Program-made: the position numbers and the translations under genes
The notes under the pieces: model-generated
What the model was told of the DNA's origin: nothing
The model's input: the letters and a program-made list of their open reading frames with translations, nothing else
Databases searched by the model: none
Shown here: one piece after another, positions 15,834 through 24,520 of the stretch
How the letters are laid out: each line of letters starts with the position of its first letter
Position numbering within the stretch: the stretch's first letter is position 1
Origin: Bog-756 sp963738545
GTDB taxonomy: Bacteria > Actinomycetota > Acidimicrobiia > Acidimicrobiales > RAAP-2
Reading direction: 5' to 3'
Assembly (NCBI GenBank): GCA_963738545.1
Contig: CAVTXA010000009.1
Span: 744,001-808,000, forward strand
Length of the DNA stretch: 64,000 bases

Positions 15834-16912
15834 GTCCGGACACCAACGCCGTGCCCACCGCCTCGGGGCTCCTGGAGCCGGCGGGTTCCGAGGACGACGT
15901 GGTGTTGGCGGTCGACCGGCTGGTCGTCGAGTTCCGCAGCGGGCGCCAGACCGTCCACGCCGTCTCGGAGGTCAGCTTCACGGTCCGCGCCGGTGAGACC
16001 CTGGGACTGGTGGGTGAGTCCGGGTGCGGGAAGTCCACCACCGGCCGGGCCCTGGTCCAGGTGCAGCCCCCGACCTCGGGGCACGTCAGCTACAAGGGTC
16101 AGGCCCTCGACTCGTTGAGCAGCCGGGAGCTCCGGCGGGTGAGGACCAAGATCCAGATGATCTTCCAAGATCCCATCTCCTCCCTCAACCCGCGTCGCCG
16201 GGTCCGCGACATCGTGGCCGAGCCCCTGAGCATCTGGGGTCGCGGCACCCGACAGGAGCGGGCGGTCAAGGTGCGCGAGATGTTGGAGGCGGTGGGGATC
16301 GATCCCGACGCGGCCGGCGACCGGCGACCCCAGGAGTTCTCGGGTGGCCAGTGCCAGCGCATCAGCATCGCCCGCGCCCTCATGGCCGAGCCGGACCTCC
16401 TCATCTGCGACGAGCCGGTCTCCGCCCTCGACGTCTCGGTCCAGGCTCAGATCCTCAACCTCCTGGCCGACCTGAAGGAGAAATTCCAGCTGACCATGGT
16501 GTTCATCGCCCATGACCTGGCCGTCGTCAAGAACGTCAGCGACCGGGTGGCGGTCATGTACCTGGGGAAGCTGGTGGAGGTGGCCGGATCCGACGATCTG
16601 TACCGGTCGGCGGCCCATCCCTACACCGAGGCGCTGCTGGCCTCGATCCCGGAGCCCGACCCTGATCAGCAGGCGAACCAGAAGGCGCTGACCGGAGAGC
16701 TCCCCTCACCGCTCAACCCCCCTTCGGGGTGCCGGTTCCGGACCCGCTGCCCGTACGCCCAGGACCGATGCGCCGAAGAGGAGCCGCTCCTGCGGGACAT
16801 CGCACCCGGCCACCAGGTCGCCTGCCACTTCCCGCTGCTCCATGGAGGCGACGTCCCCGGTGACGCCATCGCGGAGGCGGCTCCCGTGGCCCCCACCACG
16901 GCAGGGGTCTGA
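15830..16912 (+). CDS. ABC transporter ATP-binding protein, DppF type
   Basis: A 360-residue second ATPase of the importer. Walker A is GESGCGKSTTGRAL, the Q-loop is MIFQDPISSLNPRRR, the signature FSGGQCQRISIARAL, Walker B LLICDEPVSALD and the switch region VFIAHDLAVV. The C-terminal Cys motif is GCRFRTRCPYAQDRC. The GTG start overlaps the DppD stop by GTGA. It is the last gene of the operon and faces the rpsA end across a hairpin. Confidence 0.93.
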   Translation: MSPDTNAVPTASGLLEPAGSEDDVVLAVDRLVVEFRSGRQTVHAVSEVSFTVRAGETLGLVGESGCGKSTTGRALVQVQPPTSGHVSYKGQALDSLSSRELRRVRTKIQMIFQDPISSLNPRRRVRDIVAEPLSIWGRGTRQERAVKVREMLEAVGIDPDAAGDRRPQEFSGGQCQRISIARALMAEPDLLICDEPVSALDVSVQAQILNLLADLKEKFQLTMVFIAHDLAVVKNVSDRVAVMYLGKLVEVAGSDDLYRSAAHPYTEALLASIPEPDPDQQANQKALTGELPSPLNPPSGCRFRTRCPYAQDRCAEEEPLLRDIAPGHQVACHFPLLHGGDVPGDAIAEAAPVAPTTAGV

Positions 16913-16939
16913 GGAGCGGCATTCGGCCGCTGCGGACGG

Positions 16940-16968
16940 GGCGACGGCCACGGGGCCGTGGCGTCGCC
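16940..16968 (+). terminator. GC-rich hairpin between the ABC operon and rpsA
   Basis: Stem GGCGAC-GCCACGG pairs with CCGTGGC-GTCGCC, with one bulged G and a two-base tip. There is no U-tract. It lies between convergent gene ends and could serve both directions. Confidence 0.5.
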
Positions 16969-17081
16969 GGGCGGCACCGGGACCTCTGATCTAGCGGCCG
17001 ACAAGCGGTCTGCCCGCCAGGGCACGTTCGCCGCCTGACGTCACCGGACGGTGGCGCGCCGCGGTCAGCGGTCGATCGAAC

Positions 17082-18575
17082 CTACCCTTCGGTCGGAGCG
17101 GGAACAGCCTCGGGCACGGCGGGTGCCGGAGGAGCGGCGGCCTCGGGAGCGGCGGCCTCGGGAGCGGCGGCCTCGGGAGCGGCCCCGGCAGGAGCCCCAC
17201 CTTCGGGTGCCTGGGCAGCCTCGCCAGCCGGCATCTCGGGGCCACCCTCGCCGGTGCCGTGCTCGGCCACGTAGTCGGCCCAGGCCGCCTGGGCCTCGGT
17301 CTCGGGGGTGAACTCGGTCTCGGCGAACTCGAAGGGCCCGACATAGTTGCCTTCGGCGTCGTAGGCGTGCTCGCCGAACGCCTCCCGGTACTCCTCGGAC
17401 ACCTCGCCACCCTCGGCGGCCTGCTTGATCGAGAGGCTGATCCGACGGCGCTGCAGATCGATGTCGATGATCTTGACCCACAGCTCCTCACCGGGGGTGA
17501 CCACCTGCTCGGGGAGGTCGACGTGGTGTCCGGCCATCTCTGAAATGTGGACCAGGCCCTCGATGCCGTCGCCCACCTGGACGAACGACCCGAAGGGCAC
17601 CAGCTTGGTGATGCGGCCGTAGACCAGTTCGCCCACCTGGTGGGAGTTGGCGAACTCCTGCCAGGGGTCGGTCTGGGTCGCCTTGAGGGAGAGGCTGATG
17701 CGCTCCTTGGACAGATCGACGTCCAGCACCTCGACGTCGATCTCGTCGCCGACCGAGACCACCGACGAGGGATGGTCGACGTGCTTCCACGAGAGCTCGG
17801 ACACGTGCACGAGGCCGTCCATCCCACCGAGGTCGACGAAGGCGCCGAAGTTGACCACCGAGGACACGACGCCCTTGCGGCGCTCGCCGGGCTTGAGGTT
17901 GACCAGGAACTCGCCCCGCTGCTCTTTTTGGGTCTCCTCCAACCAGGCCCGACGGGACAGCACCACGTTGTTGCGGTTCCTGTCCAACTCGATGATCTTG
18001 GCCTCGATGACCCGACCCACATAAGGCTGCAGCTCGCGTACCCGACGCAGCTCCACCAACGACGCCGGCAGGAAGCCGCGCAGGCCGATGTCCACGATGA
18101 GGCCGCCCTTGACCACCTCGATGACCGGGCCGCTGACCACCTCGTCGGACTCCTTGAGCTTCTCGATGGTGCCCCAGGCCCGCTCGTACTGGGCCCGCTT
18201 CTTCGAGAGGATGAGGCGACCCTCCTTGTCCTCCTTCTGGAGGACAAGGGCCTCGATGGCCTCGCCCAGGGTGACGATCTCGGAGGGATCCACATCGTTG
18301 CGGATCGACAGCTCACGGACCGGGATCACGCCCTCGGACTTGAATCCGATGTCGAGCAGGACCTCGTCCCGATCGATCTTGACGACCGTGCCCTCCACCA
18401 GGTCACCGTCCTCGAATTCGACGATGGTGCCGGCCATGGCGTCCTCGAGGGAGGCGCCGCCGAGGTCGTCCTCGGTCACGGAACGGGGGATGTAGACCCC
18501 GTTCTCGTCGAAGGTCCCCATGGCTTCGGGGGACAAAAGAGTAGTGCCGTCGGGTACGACGTGGGTGTCAGACAT
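17082..18575 (-). CDS. rpsA: 30S ribosomal protein S1
   Basis: A 497-residue actinobacterial-type S1 that helps load mRNA on the 30S subunit. Four S1 (OB-fold) domains are visible: about residues 49-120 (GTIVEFEDGDLVEGTVVKID), 140-205, 225-295 (VVNFGAFVDLGGMDGLVHVS) and 310-380 (KLVPFGSFVQVGDGIEGLVHIS). The C-terminal ~100 residues are acidic, then Ala/Pro/Glu-rich and probably disordered. The order polA-rpsA is conserved in actinobacteria. The ATG gives the usual acidic N-terminus; 170 bp separate it from the polA stop. In a genome with many leaderless mRNAs, S1 would matter mainly for leadered messages (inference). Confidence 0.95.
   Translation of the reverse strand: MSDTHVVPDGTTLLSPEAMGTFDENGVYIPRSVTEDDLGGASLEDAMAGTIVEFEDGDLVEGTVVKIDRDEVLLDIGFKSEGVIPVRELSIRNDVDPSEIVTLGEAIEALVLQKEDKEGRLILSKKRAQYERAWGTIEKLKESDEVVSGPVIEVVKGGLIVDIGLRGFLPASLVELRRVRELQPYVGRVIEAKIIELDRNRNNVVLSRRAWLEETQKEQRGEFLVNLKPGERRKGVVSSVVNFGAFVDLGGMDGLVHVSELSWKHVDHPSSVVSVGDEIDVEVLDVDLSKERISLSLKATQTDPWQEFANSHQVGELVYGRITKLVPFGSFVQVGDGIEGLVHISEMAGHHVDLPEQVVTPGEELWVKIIDIDLQRRRISLSIKQAAEGGEVSEEYREAFGEHAYDAEGNYVGPFEFAETEFTPETEAQAAWADYVAEHGTGEGGPEMPAGEAAQAPEGGAPAGAAPEAAAPEAAAPEAAAPPAPAVPEAVPAPTEG
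17131..17190. repeat. 15-bp tandem repeat in the rpsA tail
   Basis: Three full copies of a 15-bp unit plus a partial fourth encode repeating APEAA pentapeptides near the S1 C-terminus. The unit length keeps frame, so copy number can vary without disrupting the gene. Confidence 0.75.
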
Positions 18576-18745
18576 GAAGGTAGGTAGCTCGCTTTCCGGA
18601 CAGATCGCCGCGCCCCACGAGGGGTGCGGCGGTGAAGATCAGGGTCACACCGTTGCGACCGGGAGTCAATCGTACTCGACAGGGTCGTGGGGCGGCGCAG
18701 CGCCACACCGGCGGCCGCACGGCGACGACGGCACGGCTCCCGGGC

Positions 18746-21719
18746 TCAGGCCCCTTTGGCCGCAGCCCACGAGGATCCCCAGGCCATGGCCACCTTGAGG
18801 GGCACCGAGAGCTCGACGGCTCCGGTCAGCGCCTCCTCGACCAGGGCGGCAACCTCGTCCTCCTCGGCCGGGTCCACGTCCACCAGGACCTCGTCGTGGA
18901 CCTGGAGGACCAGGTCCGAGGCGAGGCCGCGCTCCTCGAGCCCGGAGTCCAGCCGGATGAGGGCCACCTTGAACAGGTCGGCCGCCAATCCCTGGATGCC
19001 GGCGTTCATGGCCTGGCGTTCGGCGGCCTGGCGCACCTGGTAGTTGGTCGAGACCAGGTCGGGCAGCGGTCGCCGGCGCCCGAAGGTGGTCACCGTGTAC
19101 CCGGCCGTCCGGGCGTCGGCCACGGCCCGGTCCATGTACTCGCGCACCGAGGGAAAGGCGGTGAAGAAGGCCTGGAGGATGCCCTGGGCCTCCTCCACGG
19201 GGACCCCCAGGCGCTGGGAGAGCCCATAGGCCTCCATGCCGTAGGCCAGACCGTAGGAGACCATCTTGGCCGTGGACCGCTGGCCGTGGGTCACGTCCCC
19301 ACGGTCGACCCCGAACACCTGGGAGGCCACCGTCCGGTGGATATCCTCACCGGCGGCGAACGCCGTCGTCAGACCGGGGTCGCCGGACAGATGGGCGATG
19401 GCCCGCAACTCCACCTGGTCGTAGTCGGCCACCAGGAGGCGGCGTCCCGGTGACGGGACGAAAGCCTCACGGAAGCGACGACCCTCCTCGGTGCGGACGG
19501 GGATGTTGTGGAGATTGGGCCGATCTGAGGACAGGCGGCCGGTCCGGGCCACGGTCTGTCGGAAGGTGGCGTGGATGCGTCCGTCCGGTCCGACCTCGGC
19601 GGCCAGGCTCTCCCCGTAGGTGGAGCGGAGCTTCTCCACCTCGCGGTAGCGGAGCAGCGCCTCGATGATCGGGTGCTGGCCACGAAGTTGCTCGAGGGTG
19701 CGGGCGTCGGTGGAGAACCCGGTCTTCGTCTTGCGCAGCGGGACCAGGCCCAGCTTCTCGTAGAGGACGGTGCGCAGCTGGGGGACCGAGTTGATCTTGA
19801 AGGGTTCGCCGGCCAGGTCCTGGATGGTGACCTCGAGCGAGCGGACCTCCTCGGCCAGGGCGGCGGCGATGGCCCGGAGCACGTCACGGTCGACCGGGAT
19901 CCCGACCACCTCCATGCGGGCCAGCACCCTCACCAGGGGTTGTTCGATCGCCGCGTCGAGATCCGCCTCGCCGACGGCGGCGAGAGCCTCGAGCAGCGGC
20001 GAACGGAGTCGGGCCACCACCGCGGCCAGGCGCACGCACTCCAGGCTGCTCGGATCGAGCCCCGATGCTTCGGTGTCGCCCCCACCTTCGGACGGGGCCT
20101 CGAGCAGGAAGGCTCCCTGCCCCTTGCCCGCAGCGCCGTCGTCCACCTCCACACCGAGATAGCGGTCGGCGAGATCGCTGACCCGGTAGCGGTCGGTGGA
20201 CGGGTCGAGCAGATAGGCGGCCACCGCCGTGTCCAGGGCCAGCCGGGCGATGTCCACACCCACGGGCAGCAGGGAGCGCATCATCTCCTTGGCGTCATGG
20301 GCCACCACCTCGACGCCGTCGGTCCCGAGGGCCCGGGCCAGTGCCCCGAGCACCGAACGATCCTCGAGGAGCGTGGATCCGTCGCCCCCGTCGGGGTCGG
20401 GACCGAGCAGGAGCACGGGTCGGGTGGCTCCGTCGGCTCGTCGGCTCCACCGCCAGGGCCAGGGCTGTGAGCGGTGTCCGCCCGGGGTCCCCGGACCATC
20501 GGGCGTGCATCGCCACCACCCCGGTGCCGCTCCGGGCATCGGCCACGAGATCGGCGATGGCTCCGACCGCGGCGGTTGGGTCCATCGGTTGGACGGTGTC
20601 GGGACGGGAGAGCCAGTCCGGTCCGGTCGTGGCCGCACCGCCAGGAACGGGCTTCGTGGTCGTGGCCCCGGCGGTGGCGGCGATCACGGCAGGGCCGACG
20701 GAGCCCGGAGCCGGCTCCCCGAAGGCGCCCTCCGCCATCAGGCCGGAGAAGCGGGTCCACAACGACCGCAGCTCGAACCGTTCGAAGGCCTCATGGGCCG
20801 CCTCGTAGTCCCATCCGCCGAGGACCAGCTGGTCCACATGGACGTCGAGGGGCACGTCACGGATCAGCGGGATGACCTCGGCATTCTTCTCGACCCGTTC
20901 GTGGTTGGCGGCCAGGTTCTCCCGGAGCTTGGGTGAGAGGGCGTCGAGATGGGCGTAGAGGGAGTCGAGGTCGCCGTACTCGTTGACCAGCTTGGCCGCC
21001 GTCTTCTCTCCGACGCCCGGTACGCCGGGCAGGTTGTCGGAGGGGTCGCCGCGCAAGGCGGCCAACAGGGGGTACTTGGCGGGGGGCACCCCGGTGCGCT
21101 CCTCGATGCCCGCCTCGTCGTAGAGGGCGTAGTCGCTCACCCCCCGCCGGTTGTACAGCACCCGCACGTAGGGGTCCTCGACCAACTGGTACGAGTCACG
21201 GTCACCGGTGACGATGATCACCGGGTGGCCGCGGTCCCGGGCCTCGGTGGCCAGCGTGGCCAGTACGTCGTCGGCCTCGTAACCCTCGGAGGTGACGATC
21301 GGGATGGCCAATGACTCGAGTACGACCCGGATCATGTCGAACTGCGGCGGAAGGTCGGAGGGCGTTTCGGCCCGACCCGCCTTGTAGTCCTCCACGATGT
21401 CGTCCCGGAACGTCCCACCGGGGAGGTCGTAGGCCACGGCCAGGCCGACGGGACGGTGGTCCCGGACCAAGTACTGCACCATCGAGGCGAAGCCGTGGAC
21501 GGCGTTGGTGACCACGCCGGTGCTGGTGGCGAGGTCGGGGGGCAGCGCGAAGTACGCCCGGAAGGCCAGGGACATCCCGTCCAACAGGATGAGGGGACGC
21601 GAACTCGGGTCCCGCAGTTCCGTTCCCGACGCGGGAGCCGCGGACCCCTCGTCCCCGGGCGCTGCCTTCGCCGCTTTTGAAGCGCTGGTCGTCTTCGATG
21701 ACGTCGGCGCGTCAGCCAC
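18746..21719 (-). CDS. polA: DNA polymerase I, split by an apparent frameshift
   Basis: Repair and Okazaki-fragment polymerase. The 5' nuclease domain (from LILLDGMSLAFRAYF, residue ~43; YEADDVLATLA; VTGDRDSYQLV; GDPSDNLPGVPGVGEKTAAK) is in the first frame. The polymerase domain is in the next frame: motif A LLVADYDQVELRAIAHLSGD, motif B RSTAKMVSYGLAYGM, motif C LQVHDEVLVDV. The switch lies near 20430-20455, within the 3'-5' exonuclease-like domain, and needs one surplus base to be removed (…ALALAVE / RRADGATRPVLLLG…). The proofreading DxE motif is absent, as in mycobacterial Pol I. A Tyr sits where E. coli has Phe762, also mycobacterial-like; motif A reads DYDQ rather than DYSQ. The GTG at 21719 has a GAGGAG ribosome site. 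Essential-type gene, so base-calling error is the likeliest cause. Confidence 0.88.
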
Positions 21720-21739
21720 GCTGGCTCCTCATCCCTGGC

Positions 21740-22351
21740 CTACGGGAGCGTGCCGTCGAGGACCTGTCGGGCGACGTCGATCATGCGTGACCGGGTACCC
21801 ATGGCGGTCTTTTGGATGTAGCCGAACGCCTCGGACTCGGTCATGCCGGACCGCTCCATCAGGACGCCCTTAGCCCGGTCGACGAGCCGCCGTGTCTCCA
21901 GCTTGTCCTCGGCGCTGGAGTGCGGACCGCTGGTTCCCTCGGCCACCGCCTGTTTGGCCTCGGCGTCGATGGCCCACTCCTGCTCACAGCGGGCCATGGC
22001 CTGGTCGATGGCCGGCATGAGCTCGATGCGCTGGAACGGCTTGACCAGGTAGGCGGCCACACCGGCATCCCGGGCTTCGTCGATGAGCGTCCGCTGGCTG
22101 AAGGCGGTGAGGATGAGGACGGCCACTTTGACCTCGAGGTCCCGGATTGCCCGGGCGGCGGCGAGGCCGTCGGACCCCGGCATCTTCACGTCCAGGATGA
22201 CCAGGTCGGGATGGTGGTCACGGACGAGGTCCACGGCCTCGTCACCGCGGCCGGTCTCCCCCACCACGTCGTAGCCCTCGTCCAACAGGATCTCTTTCAG
22301 GTCCAGTCGGATGATGGCTTCGTCCTCGGCGATGACCACGCGTCGGGTCAT
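21740..22351 (-). CDS. pdtaR: ANTAR-domain response regulator (PdtaR-like)
   Basis: A 203-residue two-domain regulator. The receiver domain (residues 3-120) has acidic DE near the N-terminus, phosphoacceptor Asp in LVILDVKMPGSDG, Thr in LILTAF and Lys in AYLVKPFQ. The C-terminal ANTAR domain (about 140-200, LETRRLVDRAKGVLMERSGMTESEAFGYIQK) binds paired RNA hairpins to prevent termination. The position beside polA/rpsA matches the mycobacterial locus. No cognate histidine kinase is adjacent. It is separated from the polA start by 20 bp on the same strand, so the two may be co-transcribed. Confidence 0.9.
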   Translation of the reverse strand: MTRRVVIAEDEAIIRLDLKEILLDEGYDVVGETGRGDEAVDLVRDHHPDLVILDVKMPGSDGLAAARAIRDLEVKVAVLILTAFSQRTLIDEARDAGVAAYLVKPFQRIELMPAIDQAMARCEQEWAIDAEAKQAVAEGTSGPHSSAEDKLETRRLVDRAKGVLMERSGMTESEAFGYIQKTAMGTRSRMIDVARQVLDGTLP

Positions 22352-22481
22352 GGTGTCTCAGATCCTTCCGGTTCGGGGCCTGACCGGCGGTCCGGTCGCC
22401 GGCGCACAGCCGGCATCCTGGTGGCCGTTCCTGGCGAGGGGAGCAACGGTAGACGCCCCCACGACAACGCGTGCTCGCCGG

Positions 22482-22775
22482 TCAACCGGGGTCGACCACC
22501 AGTCGGTCGAGGAGCGCGTCCTGGCGACGCTCGAGGTCGACGACCCGATCGGCGAGCGCGGCACGGGTCTGGCGCATGATGGTGGCCTGGCGGTTGGCCT
22601 CGTCGTACTCCTTGGAGGCCAACAGCGTCTCGGAGACCATGGCCCGCAGCCGGGTGTCGTCGGCCATCTCCTCGACCACGACCAGCTGCTCGTCGAGCAC
22701 GGCCAGCTCGGCCCGCGCCCGGACCAGCTGATCGTGGGCGTCACTGAGGCGGCGTTCGATGGTGGTCCGATGCAT
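22482..22775 (-). CDS. Small coiled-coil protein, unknown
   Basis: A 97-residue, highly charged, all-helical protein with heptad-like spacing (IERRLSDAHDQLVRARAELAVLDEQLVVVEE). No family I can name. It lies between pdtaR and menC on the same strand. A TAGAAT -10 box 9 nt upstream supports the ATG at 22775. The codon composition matches its neighbours, so I regard it as a real gene. Confidence 0.65.
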   Translation of the reverse strand: MHRTTIERRLSDAHDQLVRARAELAVLDEQLVVVEEMADDTRLRAMVSETLLASKEYDEANRQATIMRQTRAALADRVVDLERRQDALLDRLVVDPG

Positions 22776-22784
22776 GGAAGGGCA

Positions 22785-22790
22785 ATTCTA
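22785..22790 (-). promoter_or_regulatory. Leaderless -10 box (TAGAAT) for the coiled-coil gene
   Basis: A TANNNT hexamer 9 nt before the ATG at 22775, on the minus strand, with no ribosome site between. Confidence 0.45.
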
Positions 22791-22871
22791 CGCATCACGG
22801 GCGCCCCGTGAAGCCGGAGCCCCATCCCGGGTCCGGGACCGGGACCCTCGGCGAGATCCATGCGGTCGCCT

Positions 22872-24143
22872 TCACCGGCTGATCACCTGGCGGAGGGTGC
22901 CGTAGCGGGCGAGAGCCCCCGGGTCCGGAGGGGTGCCCATCCCCAGCCCCCGAGGAAGGTCACGGAGCAGTGGGGCGTGGGAGCCGTCCGACCTGGTCGG
23001 CCGGCCGGTCTCCGTCAGCTCGTCATCGGGCACGAGGTCGTCTTCGAGGTAGGAGCGGGACGGGCTCAGGTCCCCGGGCCAGGACATCCCATCCAGCGCT
23101 CCGAGCGTGGTGTTGGCCCCCCGGGCGTACCCCGACTCGAACATGCCCCCCATCCACAAGGGGACGCCCGACCGCCGGCAACGCTCGATCACCGAGAGGG
23201 CGGCCCCCAGGCCGCCCAACCGTGCCGGCTTGACGCACACCACCGAGCAGGCCCCGAGGGCCAACGCCTCGTCCACCCTTTCCGGTGAGTCGAGGCTCTC
23301 ATCGAGGCAGATCGGCGTGGACAGCCTGGACGCCAGGTGGGCATGGGCACCGAGGTCGACCGGATCGAAGGGCTGTTCGATGCAGAGGAGCCCAAACCGG
23401 TCCAGCTCGGCCAGGTGCCCGCCGGTGTCGCCCCCGGGCCCCTCTCCCGTGCGGTAGGCAGCGTTGGCGTCGACCTGCAGCCGGAGGTGAGGGAAGGCAG
23501 CCGCCAGGGCGGCGACGGGCTCCACGTCCCACCCGGGGGCGATCTTGACCTTCACCCGGGAGTAGCCGAGGCCGGCGAGTCGGCCCACCCGAGCCAGGAG
23601 CTCGTCGACACTGTCGGTCATCCCCACCACCGCTCCGGGCTCGACGGTCCGTCCCTCGACACCCACCAGACCGGCCAGCGACCGTCCCTCCGCCCGTAGA
23701 TGGGCGTCGGCCACTGCCATCTCCAGTGCGGCGAAGGCCAGTGGCGCGTGCGGGGAGACGCCCCGGACACCGCCGAGTTCGGAGGGTCCGGGAAGGACAC
23801 GGCGCCCCGCTCTCGGCTGCTCGAACAGCGCCGGGACCAGGTGGTGACCGAGGACGGCGAGCGACCCGTCGACGTCCTCGTCGTCGAAGGTGGTGTCGAC
23901 CAGGGCCGCGCACTCGCCCCATCCCTCGACGACGCCGGTGTCGCCGGCAGCACTGCCCACCACGCGGACCAGAGCCAGCGGCCGACGCCGATGCACGCCC
24001 CGGGCTGTGGCCACCGGGTCCGAAAAGGGCAGCTCCACCGTCCACAGCTCCACCGAGTCCAGGGTGACCGACCTGTCCCGACCCAGCCCGGCCCACCGCT
24101 CGGACAAGGAAGGGGATGGAGCATGGGAAGCACCGTGGACCAC
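22872..24143 (-). CDS. menC: o-Succinylbenzoate synthase-like enolase-superfamily enzyme
   Basis: A 423-residue enolase-superfamily enzyme, most like o-succinylbenzoate synthase, which dehydrates SHCHC in menaquinone synthesis. The KxK motif is in SRVKVKIAPG; metal ligands are in LQVDANAAY, LCIEQPFD and ICLDESLDS; the second catalytic Lys is in VVCVKPARLGG. The GTG at 24143 follows a TAGGCT -10 box by 8 nt and adds a ~30-residue Ser/Pro-rich lead; GTG 24053 would begin directly at the first strand. Other men genes (menG, menF) lie 33 kb away. Some relatives act as N-acylamino acid racemases, but the men context favours MenC. Confidence 0.82.
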   Translation of the reverse strand: MVHGASHAPSPSLSERWAGLGRDRSVTLDSVELWTVELPFSDPVATARGVHRRRPLALVRVVGSAAGDTGVVEGWGECAALVDTTFDDEDVDGSLAVLGHHLVPALFEQPRAGRRVLPGPSELGGVRGVSPHAPLAFAALEMAVADAHLRAEGRSLAGLVGVEGRTVEPGAVVGMTDSVDELLARVGRLAGLGYSRVKVKIAPGWDVEPVAALAAAFPHLRLQVDANAAYRTGEGPGGDTGGHLAELDRFGLLCIEQPFDPVDLGAHAHLASRLSTPICLDESLDSPERVDEALALGACSVVCVKPARLGGLGAALSVIERCRRSGVPLWMGGMFESGYARGANTTLGALDGMSWPGDLSPSRSYLEDDLVPDDELTETGRPTRSDGSHAPLLRDLPRGLGMGTPPDPGALARYGTLRQVISR

Positions 24144-24151
24144 GGAGCCCG

Positions 24152-24157
24152 AGCCTA
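24152..24157 (-). promoter_or_regulatory. Leaderless -10 box (TAGGCT) for menC
   Basis: A minus-strand TANNNT hexamer 8 nt before the GTG at 24143; it decides the longer start. Confidence 0.45.
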
Positions 24158-24275
24158 CGGTCCGGGTCGTTGGACATGGTCAGGTGCCCCCGTCGGCACC
24201 GTCGGCGTCCTGGTCGGGCCGGTGCCGATCCACCTCGGGACGGCCAGGGGTGGCGATAGGCTGCGCCTCCGACCG

Positions 24276-24358
24276 GCCCGGGTGACGGAATGGCAGACGT
24301 GGTGGACTCAAAATCCACTGTCCGAAAGGGCGTGCGGGTTCGAATCCCGCCCCGGGCA
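24276..24358 (+). tRNA. tRNA-Leu (anticodon CAA)
   Basis: A class II tRNA of 83 nt. Acceptor arm GCCCGGG (24276-24282) pairs with CCCGGGC (24351-24357), with discriminator A at 24358. The anticodon stem TGGA/TCCA encloses CTCAAAA, giving anticodon CAA. A long variable arm follows, and the T arm GCGGG-TTCGAAT-CCCGC is perfect. The 3' CCA is not encoded in full (ACCC in the DNA). Confidence 0.95.
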
Positions 24359-24520
24359 CCCTGTCACAGGTGTTGTTCCCGGTCAGACTGCCTTCGACGG
24401 TGAGGAGAGGGCGGGGTGGCGCTCCGCGTCACCGCCAGCTGCAATGGTGATCGCCGAGGCGCCGTTGGCCGTCCACGATTGTGCTCCCTGACCCCGTCGA
24501 TCGTCGGCGCGACGCACGCA

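Noticed and set aside
20430..20455. Programmed ribosomal frameshift in polA
   Set aside because: No slippery heptamer, stop-codon trigger or downstream stem typical of programmed sites was seen; a simple indel explains it better.
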